The position numbers were made by a program, and so were the translations under genes. Below, piece after piece: positions 1 to 6,646 of a DNA stretch of 7,476 nucleotides. Numbering within the stretch: the first letter of the stretch is position 1; each line of letters begins with the position of its first letter. The notes beneath the pieces were generated by a model. That model had not been told where the DNA came from. It did no database searches and saw nothing but the letters and a program-made list of their open reading frames with translations. Source of the stretch: an uncultured Eubacteriales bacterium (lineage in GTDB: Bacteria > Bacillota > Clostridia > Oscillospirales > Acutalibacteraceae); the NCBI GenBank assembly GCA_934718145.1, contig CAKUZC010000046.1, positions 1-7,476 of the forward strand, read 5' to 3'.

Positions 1-231
1 AGATACATCACCTAAATTATCTTCGTCGATTTTACCCATTTTATAATCATTATTATCTAAGGAATATATATATTCAGAAACGCTCTCGTCAAATTCATCT
101 TCTGAACATTCAATTCCCATATCTTTACAATAACCATAAATTTCATCCATTTCTTCGAATTTGGAAAATTCTCTGCATAACTCATTATCTCGAGCCACAT
201 CTTCCACAAATTTATTTAAATTGAAATTCAC
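1..231 (-). CDS. Nif11-like leader peptide / putative RiPP precursor (partial, C-terminus beyond window)
   Basis: The open frame runs from GTG at 231 leftward to the window edge: 77 codons with no stop. The start is chosen from the purine-rich site GAGAGGGGG (minus strand, 247-239), which sits 7 nt before the GTG; a consensus-like promoter lies further upstream. The peptide begins MNFNLNKFVEDVARDNELC and continues with an acidic helical pattern (EEMDEIYGYCKDMGIECSEDEF, split here as residues 26-35 and 36-47). This matches the layout of the Nif11 domain (Pfam PF07862, TIGR03798): a short N-terminal helix, a 'D-E-L' turn, then a 'MGI-ECSEDEF' helix. The last visible residues, KIDEDNLGDVS (67-77), resemble the end of such leaders just before the Gly-Gly cleavage site. 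In the family, such leaders guide modification and export of a C-terminal core peptide; not every Nif11 protein is a precursor. The GG, the core and any modification enzymes are outside the window. The leader has Cys at 19, 36 and 42. The family call is by eye. Confidence 0.75.
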   Translation of the reverse strand, partial: MNFNLNKFVEDVARDNELCREFSKFEEMDEIYGYCKDMGIECSEDEFDESVSEYIYSLDNNDYKMGKIDEDNLGDVS

Positions 232-238
232 AAAAGTT

Positions 239-247
239 CCCCCTCTC
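239..247 (-). promoter_or_regulatory. Ribosome binding site of the Nif11-like gene
   Basis: On the minus strand this reads GAGAGGGGG and ends 7 nt before the GTG at 231-229. It is the only purine-rich Shine-Dalgarno-like site in the region and decides the GTG start, since no in-frame ATG lies near it upstream. Confidence 0.7.
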
Positions 248-249
248 TA

Positions 250-261
250 AAAGTCCACTTT
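250..261. repeat. Short palindrome AAAGT-CC-ACTTT in the Nif11-like gene leader
   Basis: Two 5-nt arms (AAAGT and ACTTT) flank a 2-nt centre, directly upstream of the ribosome binding site of the leftward gene. It could be a small operator. As RNA it could only form a weak 4-bp stem with a 4-nt loop. In such AT-rich sequence chance occurrence is quite possible. Confidence 0.25.
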
Positions 262-336
262 GCAAAAAATATAAAATTCCTAATTGTATAAAATTATCAT
301 TAATAAACGTATCGACTAAAAAAGTTTATAGCTTTT

Positions 337-365
337 ATTGTATTATACACATAATAAAATGTCAA
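337..365 (-). promoter_or_regulatory. Promoter of the Nif11-like gene (sigma-A type)
   Basis: On the minus strand a perfect -35 box TTGACA (365-360) is followed, after exactly 17 nt, by TACAAT (342-337), one mismatch from the -10 consensus. Transcription would begin near 330, giving an untranslated leader of about 100 nt before the GTG at 231. That leader is AT-rich; I see no known riboswitch or strong hairpin in it, only a weak A/T-rich stem near its start and a 6-codon ATG frame at 300 without a ribosome binding site. A TATAAT at 347-342 also exists but lies only 12 nt from the -35 box, so TACAAT is the better -10. Confidence 0.7.
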
Positions 366-427
366 TACTTTTAATTTTTATATTTATTACACTTTATTTT
401 TAAATATAATCGAAGTAAAAATTTTAT

Positions 428-457
428 TTATCAAATCTTATCGCAAAATGATATAAT
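428..457 (+). promoter_or_regulatory. Promoter of the ruvC operon (extended -10)
   Basis: A perfect TATAAT (452-457) is preceded by TG one base upstream (449-450), giving the extended -10 motif TGATATAAT. A weak -35 candidate, TTATCA (428-433, four of six consensus bases), lies 18 nt upstream. Transcription would start near 464, leaving about 16 nt before the ruvC ATG at 480, just enough for the ribosome binding site. Another TATAAT at 405-410 has no convincing partner -35 box. This promoter probably drives the whole rightward gene series. Confidence 0.65.
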
Positions 458-479
458 TTATTGATTAGAGGTGGAATAC

Positions 480-983
480 ATGATAATATTAGGTATAGAC
501 CCGGGATATGCTATAGTAGGCTACGGAATAATAGAGTTTCGATGCGGAAAATACATTCCTTTGGGATACGGTGCAATACTTACAGACTCAAAAGACAACT
601 TTTTTAACAGGTTGGAAATAATACATAGTGAAATACTAAAAATCACAGATAAATATAAACCGGATGTAAGCTCAATTGAAAAGCTTTACTTTCAAAATAA
701 TCATAAAACGGCAATTGACGTGGCTCAAGCCAGAGGTGTAACGCTCCTTGCGCTTAAGCAAAACAAGATTCCTATATTTGAATACACTCCTCTCCAAGTA
801 AAAACTGCAGTCACAGGATATGGAAAAGCACAAAAAAGTCAAATTATGATGATGGTTCAAAGATTGCTGTGCTTAAAAGAAATTCCAAAACCTGACGATA
901 CTGCGGATGCGTTGGCTATTGCCATTTGTCATGCAAATTCGCTTGGATATCAATATATAAATCAAAAATGCTTGAAAGTTTAA
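480..983 (+). CDS. ruvC: Crossover junction endodeoxyribonuclease RuvC
   Basis: RuvC resolves Holliday junctions by paired nicking, working with the RuvAB branch migration motor encoded just downstream. The protein is 167 aa, normal for the family, and has an RNase H-like fold. The four acidic, metal-binding residues are all visible: Asp7 in the opening MIILGIDPG, Glu67 in SIEKLYF, and Asp140 and Asp143 in KPDDTADALAIA. The VAQARG segment (81-86) and the TPLQVK...GYGKAQK region (103-119) are also typical. An in-frame GTG at 471 would add three residues, but ATG 480 is preferred: AGAGGTGG (467-474) is its ribosome binding site, 5 nt away, and the family begins at this Met. RuvC instead of RecU argues for a clostridial rather than a bacillar host. 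It is the first gene of the rightward series, directly behind the extended -10 promoter, and its stop codon overlaps the ruvA ribosome binding site. The reading frame looks intact. Confidence 0.96.
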   Translation: MIILGIDPGYAIVGYGIIEFRCGKYIPLGYGAILTDSKDNFFNRLEIIHSEILKITDKYKPDVSSIEKLYFQNNHKTAIDVAQARGVTLLALKQNKIPIFEYTPLQVKTAVTGYGKAQKSQIMMMVQRLLCLKEIPKPDDTADALAIAICHANSLGYQYINQKCLKV

Positions 984-996
984 AGGAGAAAAGTGG

Positions 997-1599
997 ATGA
1001 TATACAGTCTAGAAGGAAAGTTACTTCTGAATGAGGAAAATTTCGTAGTCATACAATGTTCCGGAGTAGGATATAAATGTCTCACTTCAGCATATACACA
1101 GGGAGAATTTCATAAAGATATTGGTAAAGAAGTTACAGTCTACACTCATATGAATGTACGACAAGATGCCATTGATTTGTTTGGTTTTTCATCTAAAAAT
1201 GAATTAAATTGTTTTAAGCTGCTAACTTCTGTTTCGGGAGTAGGGCCAAAAGCAGCTTTAGGCATTTTGTCGCAGTTTTCCTCGGAAAGATTTTCAGTAA
1301 TAATTTCTTCAGGAGACAGCAAAAGTTTAACATCTGCTCCGGGTATAGGTGCAAAGACCGCTCAAAGAATAGTACTTGAACTTAAAGATAAGATTTCTGC
1401 AATAATTTTGTCCGACAATAATGGCAGCAAAATTCACTCTCCTATTACCTCTAACAATATTTCAGAAGCTGTAAAAGCACTAATGTCATTAGGATATTCA
1501 AGTGATGAAGTTATGCCTATTGTTTCTAAAATGGATAGCAATTTATCAATTGAACAACTAATAGGAAACACACTAAAAGTCATGTCTAAAGGAGTATAA
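997..1599 (+). CDS. ruvA: Holliday junction DNA-binding protein RuvA
   Basis: RuvA binds four-way junctions as a tetramer and loads the RuvB motor. At 200 aa it is full length. The N-terminal OB-fold spans about residues 1-63, ending in the conserved [11 protein letters not shown] (54-64). The central part carries two helix-hairpin-helix motifs, [13 protein letters not shown] (79-91) and [13 protein letters not shown] (114-126), which contact DNA backbones. A linker (about 136-152) leads to the small C-terminal domain (about 153-200), containing the typical [12 protein letters not shown], which regulates RuvB. The ribosome binding site AAAGGAG (982-988) overlaps the ruvC stop codon and lies 8 nt from the ATG, so the two genes are very likely co-transcribed and translationally coupled. 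All key motifs are present. Confidence 0.97.
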   Translation: MIYSLEGKLLLNEENFVVIQCSGVGYKCLTSAYTQGEFHKDIGKEVTVYTHMNVRQDAIDLFGFSSKNELNCFKLLTSVSGVGPKAALGILSQFSSERFSVIISSGDSKSLTSAPGIGAKTAQRIVLELKDKISAIILSDNNGSKIHSPITSNNISEAVKALMSLGYSSDEVMPIVSKMDSNLSIEQLIGNTLKVMSKGV

Positions 1600-1600
1600 A

Positions 1601-2623
1601 ATGGACAACAATCAAGAAGAACGTCTTCTGGATACATCAGAACTTACAGAAGATTTAGAATCGGATAATCCTTTGCGTCCGCAGAGTATAAACGAATATG
1701 TTGGACAAGAAAAAGTAAAGGAAAACTTAAAAATATTTATAGAAGCATCAAAAATAAGAAAAGAACCTCTTGACCATGTTTTACTGTATGGACCTCCGGG
1801 GCTTGGAAAAACAACTCTTTCGATGATAATAGCGAAAGAATTGGGTGTTAATATAAGAATTACTTCAGGACCTGCAATTGAAAAGCCCGGTGATCTTGCA
1901 GCACTTCTTACTAATCTTTCTGAAGGAGATGTGCTTTTTATCGATGAAATACATCGTCTTTCAAGAAGTGTTGAAGAGATATTGTACCCTGCGATGGAAG
2001 ACTTTACCATAGATATAGTTACCGGAAAAGGTCAAATGGCAACTTCATATCATCTCCCGCTCCCCAAATTTACTCTGATAGGAGCCACAACACGTGCTGG
2101 TCAATTAAGTGCACCGCTCCGTGACAGATTTGGAGTTGTATTGAGACTGGAAATGTACACTCCTGAAGAGCTATCGAAAATAGTCGAACGAAGTGCATTT
2201 ATTCTCAAGATAGATATAGACAAAGATGGAGCTTTAGAAATCGCATCACGTTCTCGCGGAACACCAAGAATAGCAAACAGACTTTTAAAAAGGGTACGAG
2301 ATTTTGCTCAAGTTATTAACGACGGAAAAATAAGTTATGATGTAGCAAAAAAAGCGCTCGACAAACTCGAAATAGATAAACTGGGCCTTGATTCAAACGA
2401 TAGGCGTCTTATTGAATCTATGATAACATTTTATAATGGAGGACCAGTCGGACTTGAAACTCTTGCGGCAGCAATCGGAGAAGAAGCTGTAACAATAGAA
2501 GACGTTTATGAACCTTTTTTAATGCAAATAGGATTTATAAATCGCACTCCACGAGGAAGATGTGTAACTCCTGCTGCATATTTACATATGGGCTACAAAA
2601 ATCCTAATTCAACCAATCAGTAA
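1601..2623 (+). CDS. ruvB: Holliday junction branch migration ATPase RuvB
   Basis: RuvB is the hexameric AAA+ motor that pulls DNA through the RuvA-bound junction. The 340-aa protein shows the family elements in order: an acidic N-terminal tail (1-24), [12 protein letters not shown] (25-36), Walker [10 protein letters not shown] (64-72), Walker [11 protein letters not shown] (111-120), sensor 1 GATTRAG (161-167), the arginine finger in LRDRFG (173-178, Arg174), sensor 2 [13 protein letters not shown] (219-231), and a C-terminal winged helix (about 260-335) with the DNA-contacting RTPRGR (315-320). It starts one base after the ruvA stop; its ribosome binding site AAAGGAG (1588-1594) lies inside the end of ruvA, indicating coupling. 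The stop TAA overlaps an ATG that could serve glmM but is probably not used. No defect is visible. Confidence 0.98.
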   Translation: MDNNQEERLLDTSELTEDLESDNPLRPQSINEYVGQEKVKENLKIFIEASKIRKEPLDHVLLYGPPGLGKTTLSMIIAKELGVNIRITSGPAIEKPGDLAALLTNLSEGDVLFIDEIHRLSRSVEEILYPAMEDFTIDIVTGKGQMATSYHLPLPKFTLIGATTRAGQLSAPLRDRFGVVLRLEMYTPEELSKIVERSAFILKIDIDKDGALEIASRSRGTPRIANRLLKRVRDFAQVINDGKISYDVAKKALDKLEIDKLGLDSNDRRLIESMITFYNGGPVGLETLAAAIGEEAVTIEDVYEPFLMQIGFINRTPRGRCVTPAAYLHMGYKNPNSTNQ

Positions 2624-2658
2624 TGTATTTCAAAATCAATAACCGGAGGAATTTAAGT

Positions 2659-3999
2659 ATGGGAAAATTTTTTGGTACGGACGGAGTAAGAGGTATCGCA
2701 AATAAAGAACTTACTTGTGAAATGGCTCAAAGAATAGGAATAGCGGCTGCTAAAGTGCTAACTTGTAATCATAAACCTAAAATAGTTATAGGAAAAGATA
2801 CACGTATATCTTCAGATATGCTAGAAGCAGCTCTTTTAGCAGGAATATGTTCCGTCGGAGCAGAGGGAATTTCATTGGGAGTCGTTCCTACTCCAGCTGT
2901 TGCATATCTTGTAAAAAAATATAATGCCGACGCGGGAGTAATGATTTCAGCATCTCATAATTCTTTTGAATTTAATGGTATAAAACTTTTTGATAGAAAT
3001 GGTTTTAAACTTCCAGATGAAATTCAAGAAAAAATTGAAAATATAATAACCGATAGTTCAAATGTTTCTTTCCCTATCGGTAAAGATATAGGAAAAATAG
3101 TACATTGCGAAGATGCTGCTAACGATTATATAGACTATCTTATAAGCACTTCTCATCATATAAATAAAAATTTAAAAGTAGCAGTAGACTGTGCAAATGG
3201 CTCTGCTTCAGTAACTTCCGACAGACTATTCGAAAAATTAAATGTAACCGCAAATATACTTTTCAGTAATCCTGATGGTGTGAATATAAACGATAATTGT
3301 GGTTCTACATATCTTGAAAGTTTATCAAAATACGTTGTGGAAAATAAATGTGACATAGGAATAGCTTTCGACGGAGATGCAGATAGATGTCTATGCATTG
3401 ATGAAAAAGGAAATATTATAGATGGCGATACCATAATGGCAATTTGCGCACTTAATATGAAATCCGAGGGAATACTTAAAAATAACACACTTGTAGGAAC
3501 AATAATGTCCAATATAGGACTTAAAAAATTTTGCAAACAGAACAACATAAACTTTTCGGAAACCAAAGTCGGAGACAGGTATGTTTTAGAGAAAATGCAA
3601 CAGGAAGGATATAACATTGGCGGCGAACAATCAGGTCATGTTGTTTTTCTTGACTATTCAACCACAGGTGACGGTGAATTGACAGCTATACAGTTTTTAA
3701 ATATATTATCTAAATCAGACAAGACAGCTTCAGAACTCAACGAAATGATAAAAAAATACCCTCAAAAATCTACAACGATAAATATTGAATCAAGCCAAAA
3801 AGGTATCCTTGATAGAAACGAAAAAATACAACAATACCTTCATTCCTTAAAAAAAGAATTAAATGATTTTGGAAGGATAGTTGTACGCGAATCTGGAACT
3901 GAGCCTAAAATAAGAATAATGGTAGAACACGAAGACATTGAAAAAATTAATGAAATTTTAGAGAATACAGTAAAAACAATAAAAGAAAATATAAAATAA
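2659..3999 (+). CDS. glmM: Phosphoglucosamine mutase GlmM
   Basis: GlmM interconverts glucosamine-6-phosphate and glucosamine-1-phosphate, the cytosolic step leading to UDP-GlcNAc for peptidoglycan. It belongs to the alpha-D-phosphohexomutase family. With this start it has 446 aa, the usual length. Visible elements: N-terminal FGTDGVRG (5-12), active-site phosphoserine loop ISASHN (96-101, Ser99), Mg-binding loop DGDADR (238-243), sugar-binding GGEQSGH (321-327) and phosphate-binding RESGTEPKIRI (410-420). The loop reads ASHNS rather than the commoner ASHNP. An earlier in-frame ATG at 2623 overlaps the ruvB stop and would add 12 residues, but it has no ribosome binding site. ATG 2659 has GGAGG (2645-2649) 9 nt upstream and gives the canonical MGKFFGTDG start. 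The gene is placed with ruvCAB, not beside cdaA-ybbR as in many Bacilli. Confidence 0.96.
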   Translation: MGKFFGTDGVRGIANKELTCEMAQRIGIAAAKVLTCNHKPKIVIGKDTRISSDMLEAALLAGICSVGAEGISLGVVPTPAVAYLVKKYNADAGVMISASHNSFEFNGIKLFDRNGFKLPDEIQEKIENIITDSSNVSFPIGKDIGKIVHCEDAANDYIDYLISTSHHINKNLKVAVDCANGSASVTSDRLFEKLNVTANILFSNPDGVNINDNCGSTYLESLSKYVVENKCDIGIAFDGDADRCLCIDEKGNIIDGDTIMAICALNMKSEGILKNNTLVGTIMSNIGLKKFCKQNNINFSETKVGDRYVLEKMQQEGYNIGGEQSGHVVFLDYSTTGDGELTAIQFLNILSKSDKTASELNEMIKKYPQKSTTINIESSQKGILDRNEKIQQYLHSLKKELNDFGRIVVRESGTEPKIRIMVEHEDIEKINEILENTVKTIKENIK

Positions 4000-4009
4000 A
4001 AGTCTAAAG

Positions 4010-4035
4010 AAAGGCCGGACAATTTATAAAGTCCG
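4010..4035 (+). promoter_or_regulatory. Hairpin between a Shine-Dalgarno-like site and the methyltransferase start
   Basis: In the 44-nt gap after glmM, AAAGG (4010-4014) is followed by CGGAC (4016-4020), a 10-nt A/T loop and the complementary GTCCG (4031-4035). The ATG at 4044 has no ribosome binding site immediately before it (TTGATAAA). If the 5-bp hairpin folds, AAAGG would lie an effective 9 nt from the ATG. There is no T-run after the hairpin, so it is not an intrinsic terminator. The hairpin is seen directly; its role is inferred. Confidence 0.4.
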
Positions 4036-4043
4036 TTGATAAA

Positions 4044-4919
4044 ATGAGATATACTTCTAAATGGAATGATTATGAGTTAATAGACTGTTCCAGCGGCGAG
4101 AGACTTGAACGCTGGGGAAATGCAATTTTAATAAGACCAGACCCTCAAATTATTTGGAATGCCAACAAAAATGATGAAAGATGGAATAAAGCAGATGCAA
4201 TTTATCATCGTTCTAATACCGGTGGCGGAAGTTGGGAAATTAAAAATAAAAAGCTTAAAGATTCATGGAAAATATCTTATAGTGAATTAAATTTCGGAAT
4301 AAAGATGATGAACTTTAAGCATACAGGTGTGTTTCCGGAACAAGCCGTGAACTGGGATTTATTAAATGATATAATTTCTAAATCGAAAAATCCTTTAAAC
4401 GTATTAAATTTATTTGCTTATACCGGAGGAGCAACATTGGCCTGTGCTCAGGCAGGAGCAAAAGTTTGTCATGTAGATGCTTCTAAAGGTATGGTATCGT
4501 GGGCACGTGAAAATGCAAAAATTTCAAATATGGAAAACAAACCTATAAGGTGGATAGTTGATGATTGCGAGAAATTTGTATTACGTGAAATAAAACGAGA
4601 AAAAAAATATGAAGGAATTATCATGGACCCTCCTTCATATGGAAGAGGACCAAAGGGCGAAATATGGAAAATAGAAGATAACATATTTGATTTTATTAAA
4701 TTATGCGAGTCTTTGCTTTCCGACGAAGCTGAATTTTTTATTATAAACTCATACTCTACGGGGCTTTCTCCTTCAGTAATGGGATATATGTTGTCTAAAA
4801 TAATAAAAGAACGTCGGGGAGGATTTGTTTCTTGCGATGAGATAGGTATACCTGTTTCTTCCTCAAATTTGGTACTTCCCTCAGGAGCCACTGCAATATG
4901 GAGTAAAAAATCTTTTTAA
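4044..4919 (+). CDS. Class I SAM-dependent methyltransferase, RlmI-like (COG1092 / PF10672 type)
   Basis: This is a probable RNA methyltransferase of 291 aa, related to 23S rRNA m5C methyltransferase RlmI but without that enzyme's N-terminal PUA domain. The N-terminal part (1-90) contains ELIDCSSGERLERWG and LIRPDPQIIW, typical of these short clostridial proteins; FKHTGVFPEQA (91-101) precedes the catalytic fold. SAM-binding motif I is NVLNLFAYTGGATLA (119-133), followed by the acidic strand end HVDASKGMVSWARENA (143-158), VDDCEKF (172-178) and motif IV DPPSYGRGPKGEIW (195-208). C-terminal NSYSTGLSP and LPSGATAIW complete the pattern. The substrate is not known; it may be rRNA. The ATG at 4044 lacks an adjacent ribosome binding site, but no other in-frame start fits and the N-terminus aligns with the family pattern. 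It lies 44 nt after glmM and 15 nt before the ecfA1 start, within the same transcription unit. Confidence 0.88.
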   Translation: MRYTSKWNDYELIDCSSGERLERWGNAILIRPDPQIIWNANKNDERWNKADAIYHRSNTGGGSWEIKNKKLKDSWKISYSELNFGIKMMNFKHTGVFPEQAVNWDLLNDIISKSKNPLNVLNLFAYTGGATLACAQAGAKVCHVDASKGMVSWARENAKISNMENKPIRWIVDDCEKFVLREIKREKKYEGIIMDPPSYGRGPKGEIWKIEDNIFDFIKLCESLLSDEAEFFIINSYSTGLSPSVMGYMLSKIIKERRGGFVSCDEIGIPVSSSNLVLPSGATAIWSKKSF

Positions 4920-4920
4920 A

Positions 4921-4937
4921 AGGGTGAATAAAACATT
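4921..4937 (+). promoter_or_regulatory. Ribosome binding site and ATT start codon of ecfA1
   Basis: AGGGTGA (4921-4927) lies 7 nt before ATT (4935-4937). An in-frame TAA at 4929-4931 blocks any earlier start, and from 4935 to the GTG at 5055 there is no in-frame ATG, GTG or TTG. The ATT lies exactly where homologous proteins usually begin with Met-Ser-Asn. Confidence 0.65.
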
Positions 4938-5786
4938 AGCAATATCGTCGAATTTAAGAATGCTTCTTATGAACATGAAGGCTATCGGGACAACCTTAAA
5001 AAATTTGCTTTTAAAAATATAAATCTTAATATAAAACGTGGAGAATTCGTATCTGTGATGGGTCCTAATGGGTGTGGAAAATCTACGCTTGCAAAGCATT
5101 TTAACGGAGTATTAGTTCCAACTTCCGGAGATGTTTTTGTCGATGGACTAAATACAAAAGAAGAGAAAAATTATTTTGAAATAAAAAAAAAGATAGGGAT
5201 GGTATTTCAAAATCCTGATTCCCAGATAATAACGTCAACTGTTGAGGAAGAAATTGCATTTGGACTTGAAAATTTGCAAATTCCTCCAATTGAAATGAAT
5301 TCTATAATAAAAAATATCCTAAATTTAGTTGAATTAAATGGAATGGAAAAAACCTCCACATATTGCCTTTCCGGAGGGCAAAAGCAAAGATTATCAATAG
5401 CCTCTGTCTTGGCAATGAAACCTGAGATGATTGTTTTAGATGAACCCACTTCAATGTTGGATCCCGGTGGAAGAAAAAAAGTTATGAAGATAATAGAAAA
5501 TTTACATTCTACAGGTACTACTGTGTTATTGATAACTCATAGTGTGGAAGAATCATTAAAATCTCAACGTGTAGTTATTATGGATAAAGGTCAAATAGTG
5601 TCGCAAGGAAACCCAAAAGAAATTTTTTCAAACGTTGATTTCATAGAAAATAATAAATTTGATATTCCCGAGTCAACGGATATTTTGTACAGAATTAAGA
5701 AACATGGTTACGAAGTATCCCTAAAAGCGTTTGAAAGTAAAAATTGTGCTGATGAAATTATTAAACTGCTGGAGAATAATGTATGA
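4935..5786 (+). CDS. ecfA1: ECF transporter ATPase EcfA1 (probable ATT start)
   Basis: EcfA1 is one of two ABC ATPases that power the energy-coupling factor importer for vitamins or metal ions; it pairs with EcfA2 and sits on EcfT at the membrane. From ATT 4935 it is 283 aa, normal length. Elements: the first strand NIVEFKNASYEHE (3-15) with an A-loop tyrosine at about 12, then FAFKNINLNIKRGEFVSVMG (24-43), Walker A GPNGCGKST (43-51), Q-loop FQNPDSQI (91-98), signature LSGGQKQR (145-152), Walker B MIVLDEPT (165-172) and switch His202 in ITHSVEE. A conventional start exists only at GTG 5055, two codons before Walker A. That would remove the first two strands of the nucleotide-binding fold, so it is very likely wrong. 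The ATT has a good ribosome binding site 7 nt away. A sequencing error changing ATG to ATT is the main alternative. The stop overlaps the ecfA2 start as ATGA. Confidence 0.9.
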   Translation: MSNIVEFKNASYEHEGYRDNLKKFAFKNINLNIKRGEFVSVMGPNGCGKSTLAKHFNGVLVPTSGDVFVDGLNTKEEKNYFEIKKKIGMVFQNPDSQIITSTVEEEIAFGLENLQIPPIEMNSIIKNILNLVELNGMEKTSTYCLSGGQKQRLSIASVLAMKPEMIVLDEPTSMLDPGGRKKVMKIIENLHSTGTTVLLITHSVEESLKSQRVVIMDKGQIVSQGNPKEIFSNVDFIENNKFDIPESTDILYRIKKHGYEVSLKAFESKNCADEIIKLLENNV

Positions 5787-6646
5787 TAAGAGTCGAAGAC
5801 TTGTGTTATAGATATAATGTAAAGAGTAAAAATTCCATAAGTGCACTGAAAAATATAAACTTTATGTTAGAAAATTCAACTATTATGGGTATAATAGGAA
5901 AAACAGGTTCAGGGAAATCAACTTTAGCACAGTTGCTTTGTGGACTTCTTTCCCCTACCGATGGAAAAATATTTTTAGATGAAAAAGAAATAATCAAAGA
6001 TTTTAAAAATACAAAAGAAATATGTTCTAAGGTGACAATGGCTTTCCAATATCCTGAAAATCAGCTTTTTGAAAAAACAGTTTATGATGAAATAGCTTTT
6101 GGACCTCGAAATAAGGGGATTCCTGAGTCAGAAGTTAAAGATATTGTTTTTGAAGTGATAAAATTTACAAACCTTTCTGAAAATATGCTCGAATGCTCTC
6201 CTCTTTATCTTTCCGGTGGCGAAAAAAGAAAATGTGCAATTGCATCAGTTATGGCCTTGAAATCCGAAGTATTAATATTGGATGAACCTACAGCAGGTTT
6301 GGACTGTGAAAGCAAAACTCAATTAATGAATTCTATCTTTGAATATCATCAAAAAGAAAAAAATATATTGATAATAATTTCTCATAATATGGAAGAGACT
6401 GCCAGAATTTGTGATAAAGTGTTGGTTTTAGATGAAGGTATTCAACTGATGTTTGATTCTCCTGTAAAAGTTTTTAAAAATTATCAAAAATTAGAAAATT
6501 TAAATCTTGATGTTCCTCAAACTTCTCAAATTATGAGATATATCAACAACAAGTATCCTATAAATACCGACATTATGTTTCCATACGAAGCAGAAGAAGA
6601 AATTTTAAAAACTCTTAAAAGCAAGGCGTTGAATGCTAATGAATAA
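5783..6646 (+). CDS. ecfA2: ECF transporter ATPase EcfA2
   Basis: This is the second ABC ATPase of the ECF module, 287 aa, cytosolic and membrane-associated through EcfT. Motifs in order: first strand IRVEDLCYRYN (2-12), Walker A GKTGSGKST (39-47), Q-loop FQYPENQLF (88-96), signature LSGGEKRK (143-150), Walker B VLILDEPT (163-170), D-loop AGLD and switch His201 in ISHNMEE. The FQYPENQLF Q-loop and the LSGGEKRK signature distinguish EcfA2 from EcfA1, which has FQNPDSQ and LSGGQKQR. The C-terminal tail (about 225-287) fits the extra domain found in EcfA proteins. The ATG overlaps the ecfA1 stop by 4 nt (ATGA), so translation is probably coupled, helping equal production of the two subunits. The gene overlaps ecfT at its end. 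Confidence 0.95.
   Translation: MIRVEDLCYRYNVKSKNSISALKNINFMLENSTIMGIIGKTGSGKSTLAQLLCGLLSPTDGKIFLDEKEIIKDFKNTKEICSKVTMAFQYPENQLFEKTVYDEIAFGPRNKGIPESEVKDIVFEVIKFTNLSENMLECSPLYLSGGEKRKCAIASVMALKSEVLILDEPTAGLDCESKTQLMNSIFEYHQKEKNILIIISHNMEETARICDKVLVLDEGIQLMFDSPVKVFKNYQKLENLNLDVPQTSQIMRYINNKYPINTDIMFPYEAEEEILKTLKSKALNANE

Noticed and set aside
317..339. Weak A/T-rich stem with a T-run on the minus strand as a terminator
   Set aside because: The stem is only about five bp, with a single G-C pair, and lies at the predicted transcription start of the leftward gene, where a terminator makes little sense.
471..479. GTG start for ruvC three codons upstream
   Set aside because: The GTG is itself part of the AGAGGTGG ribosome binding site for ATG 480, and RuvC proteins begin at the MIILGIDPG methionine.
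1612..2010. 132-codon minus-strand frame inside ruvB
   Set aside because: It lies wholly antisense to a well-conserved gene and its translation has no recognisable domain or ribosome binding site; it is a shadow of ruvB codon use. The same holds for other antisense frames, such as 3156-3617 and 4469-4891.
2623..2658. Upstream ATG giving GlmM a 12-residue extension
   Set aside because: There is no ribosome binding site before ATG 2623, and a clear GGAGG at 2645-2649 serves ATG 2659, which gives the family's usual N-terminus.
4364..4377. A second copy of the 14-mer containing TGATATAAT, inside the methyltransferase gene, as a possible internal promoter for ecfA1
   Set aside because: It matches the ruvC extended -10 exactly, but no reasonable -35 box lies 16-18 nt upstream, and such AT-rich strings are expected by chance in this coding sequence.
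4960..5022. Short frame starting at ATG 4960 within the ecfA1 N-terminal region (MLLMNMKAIG...)
   Set aside because: It overlaps codons that clearly encode the conserved EcfA1 N-terminus in another frame, lacks a ribosome binding site, and ends after about 20 codons.
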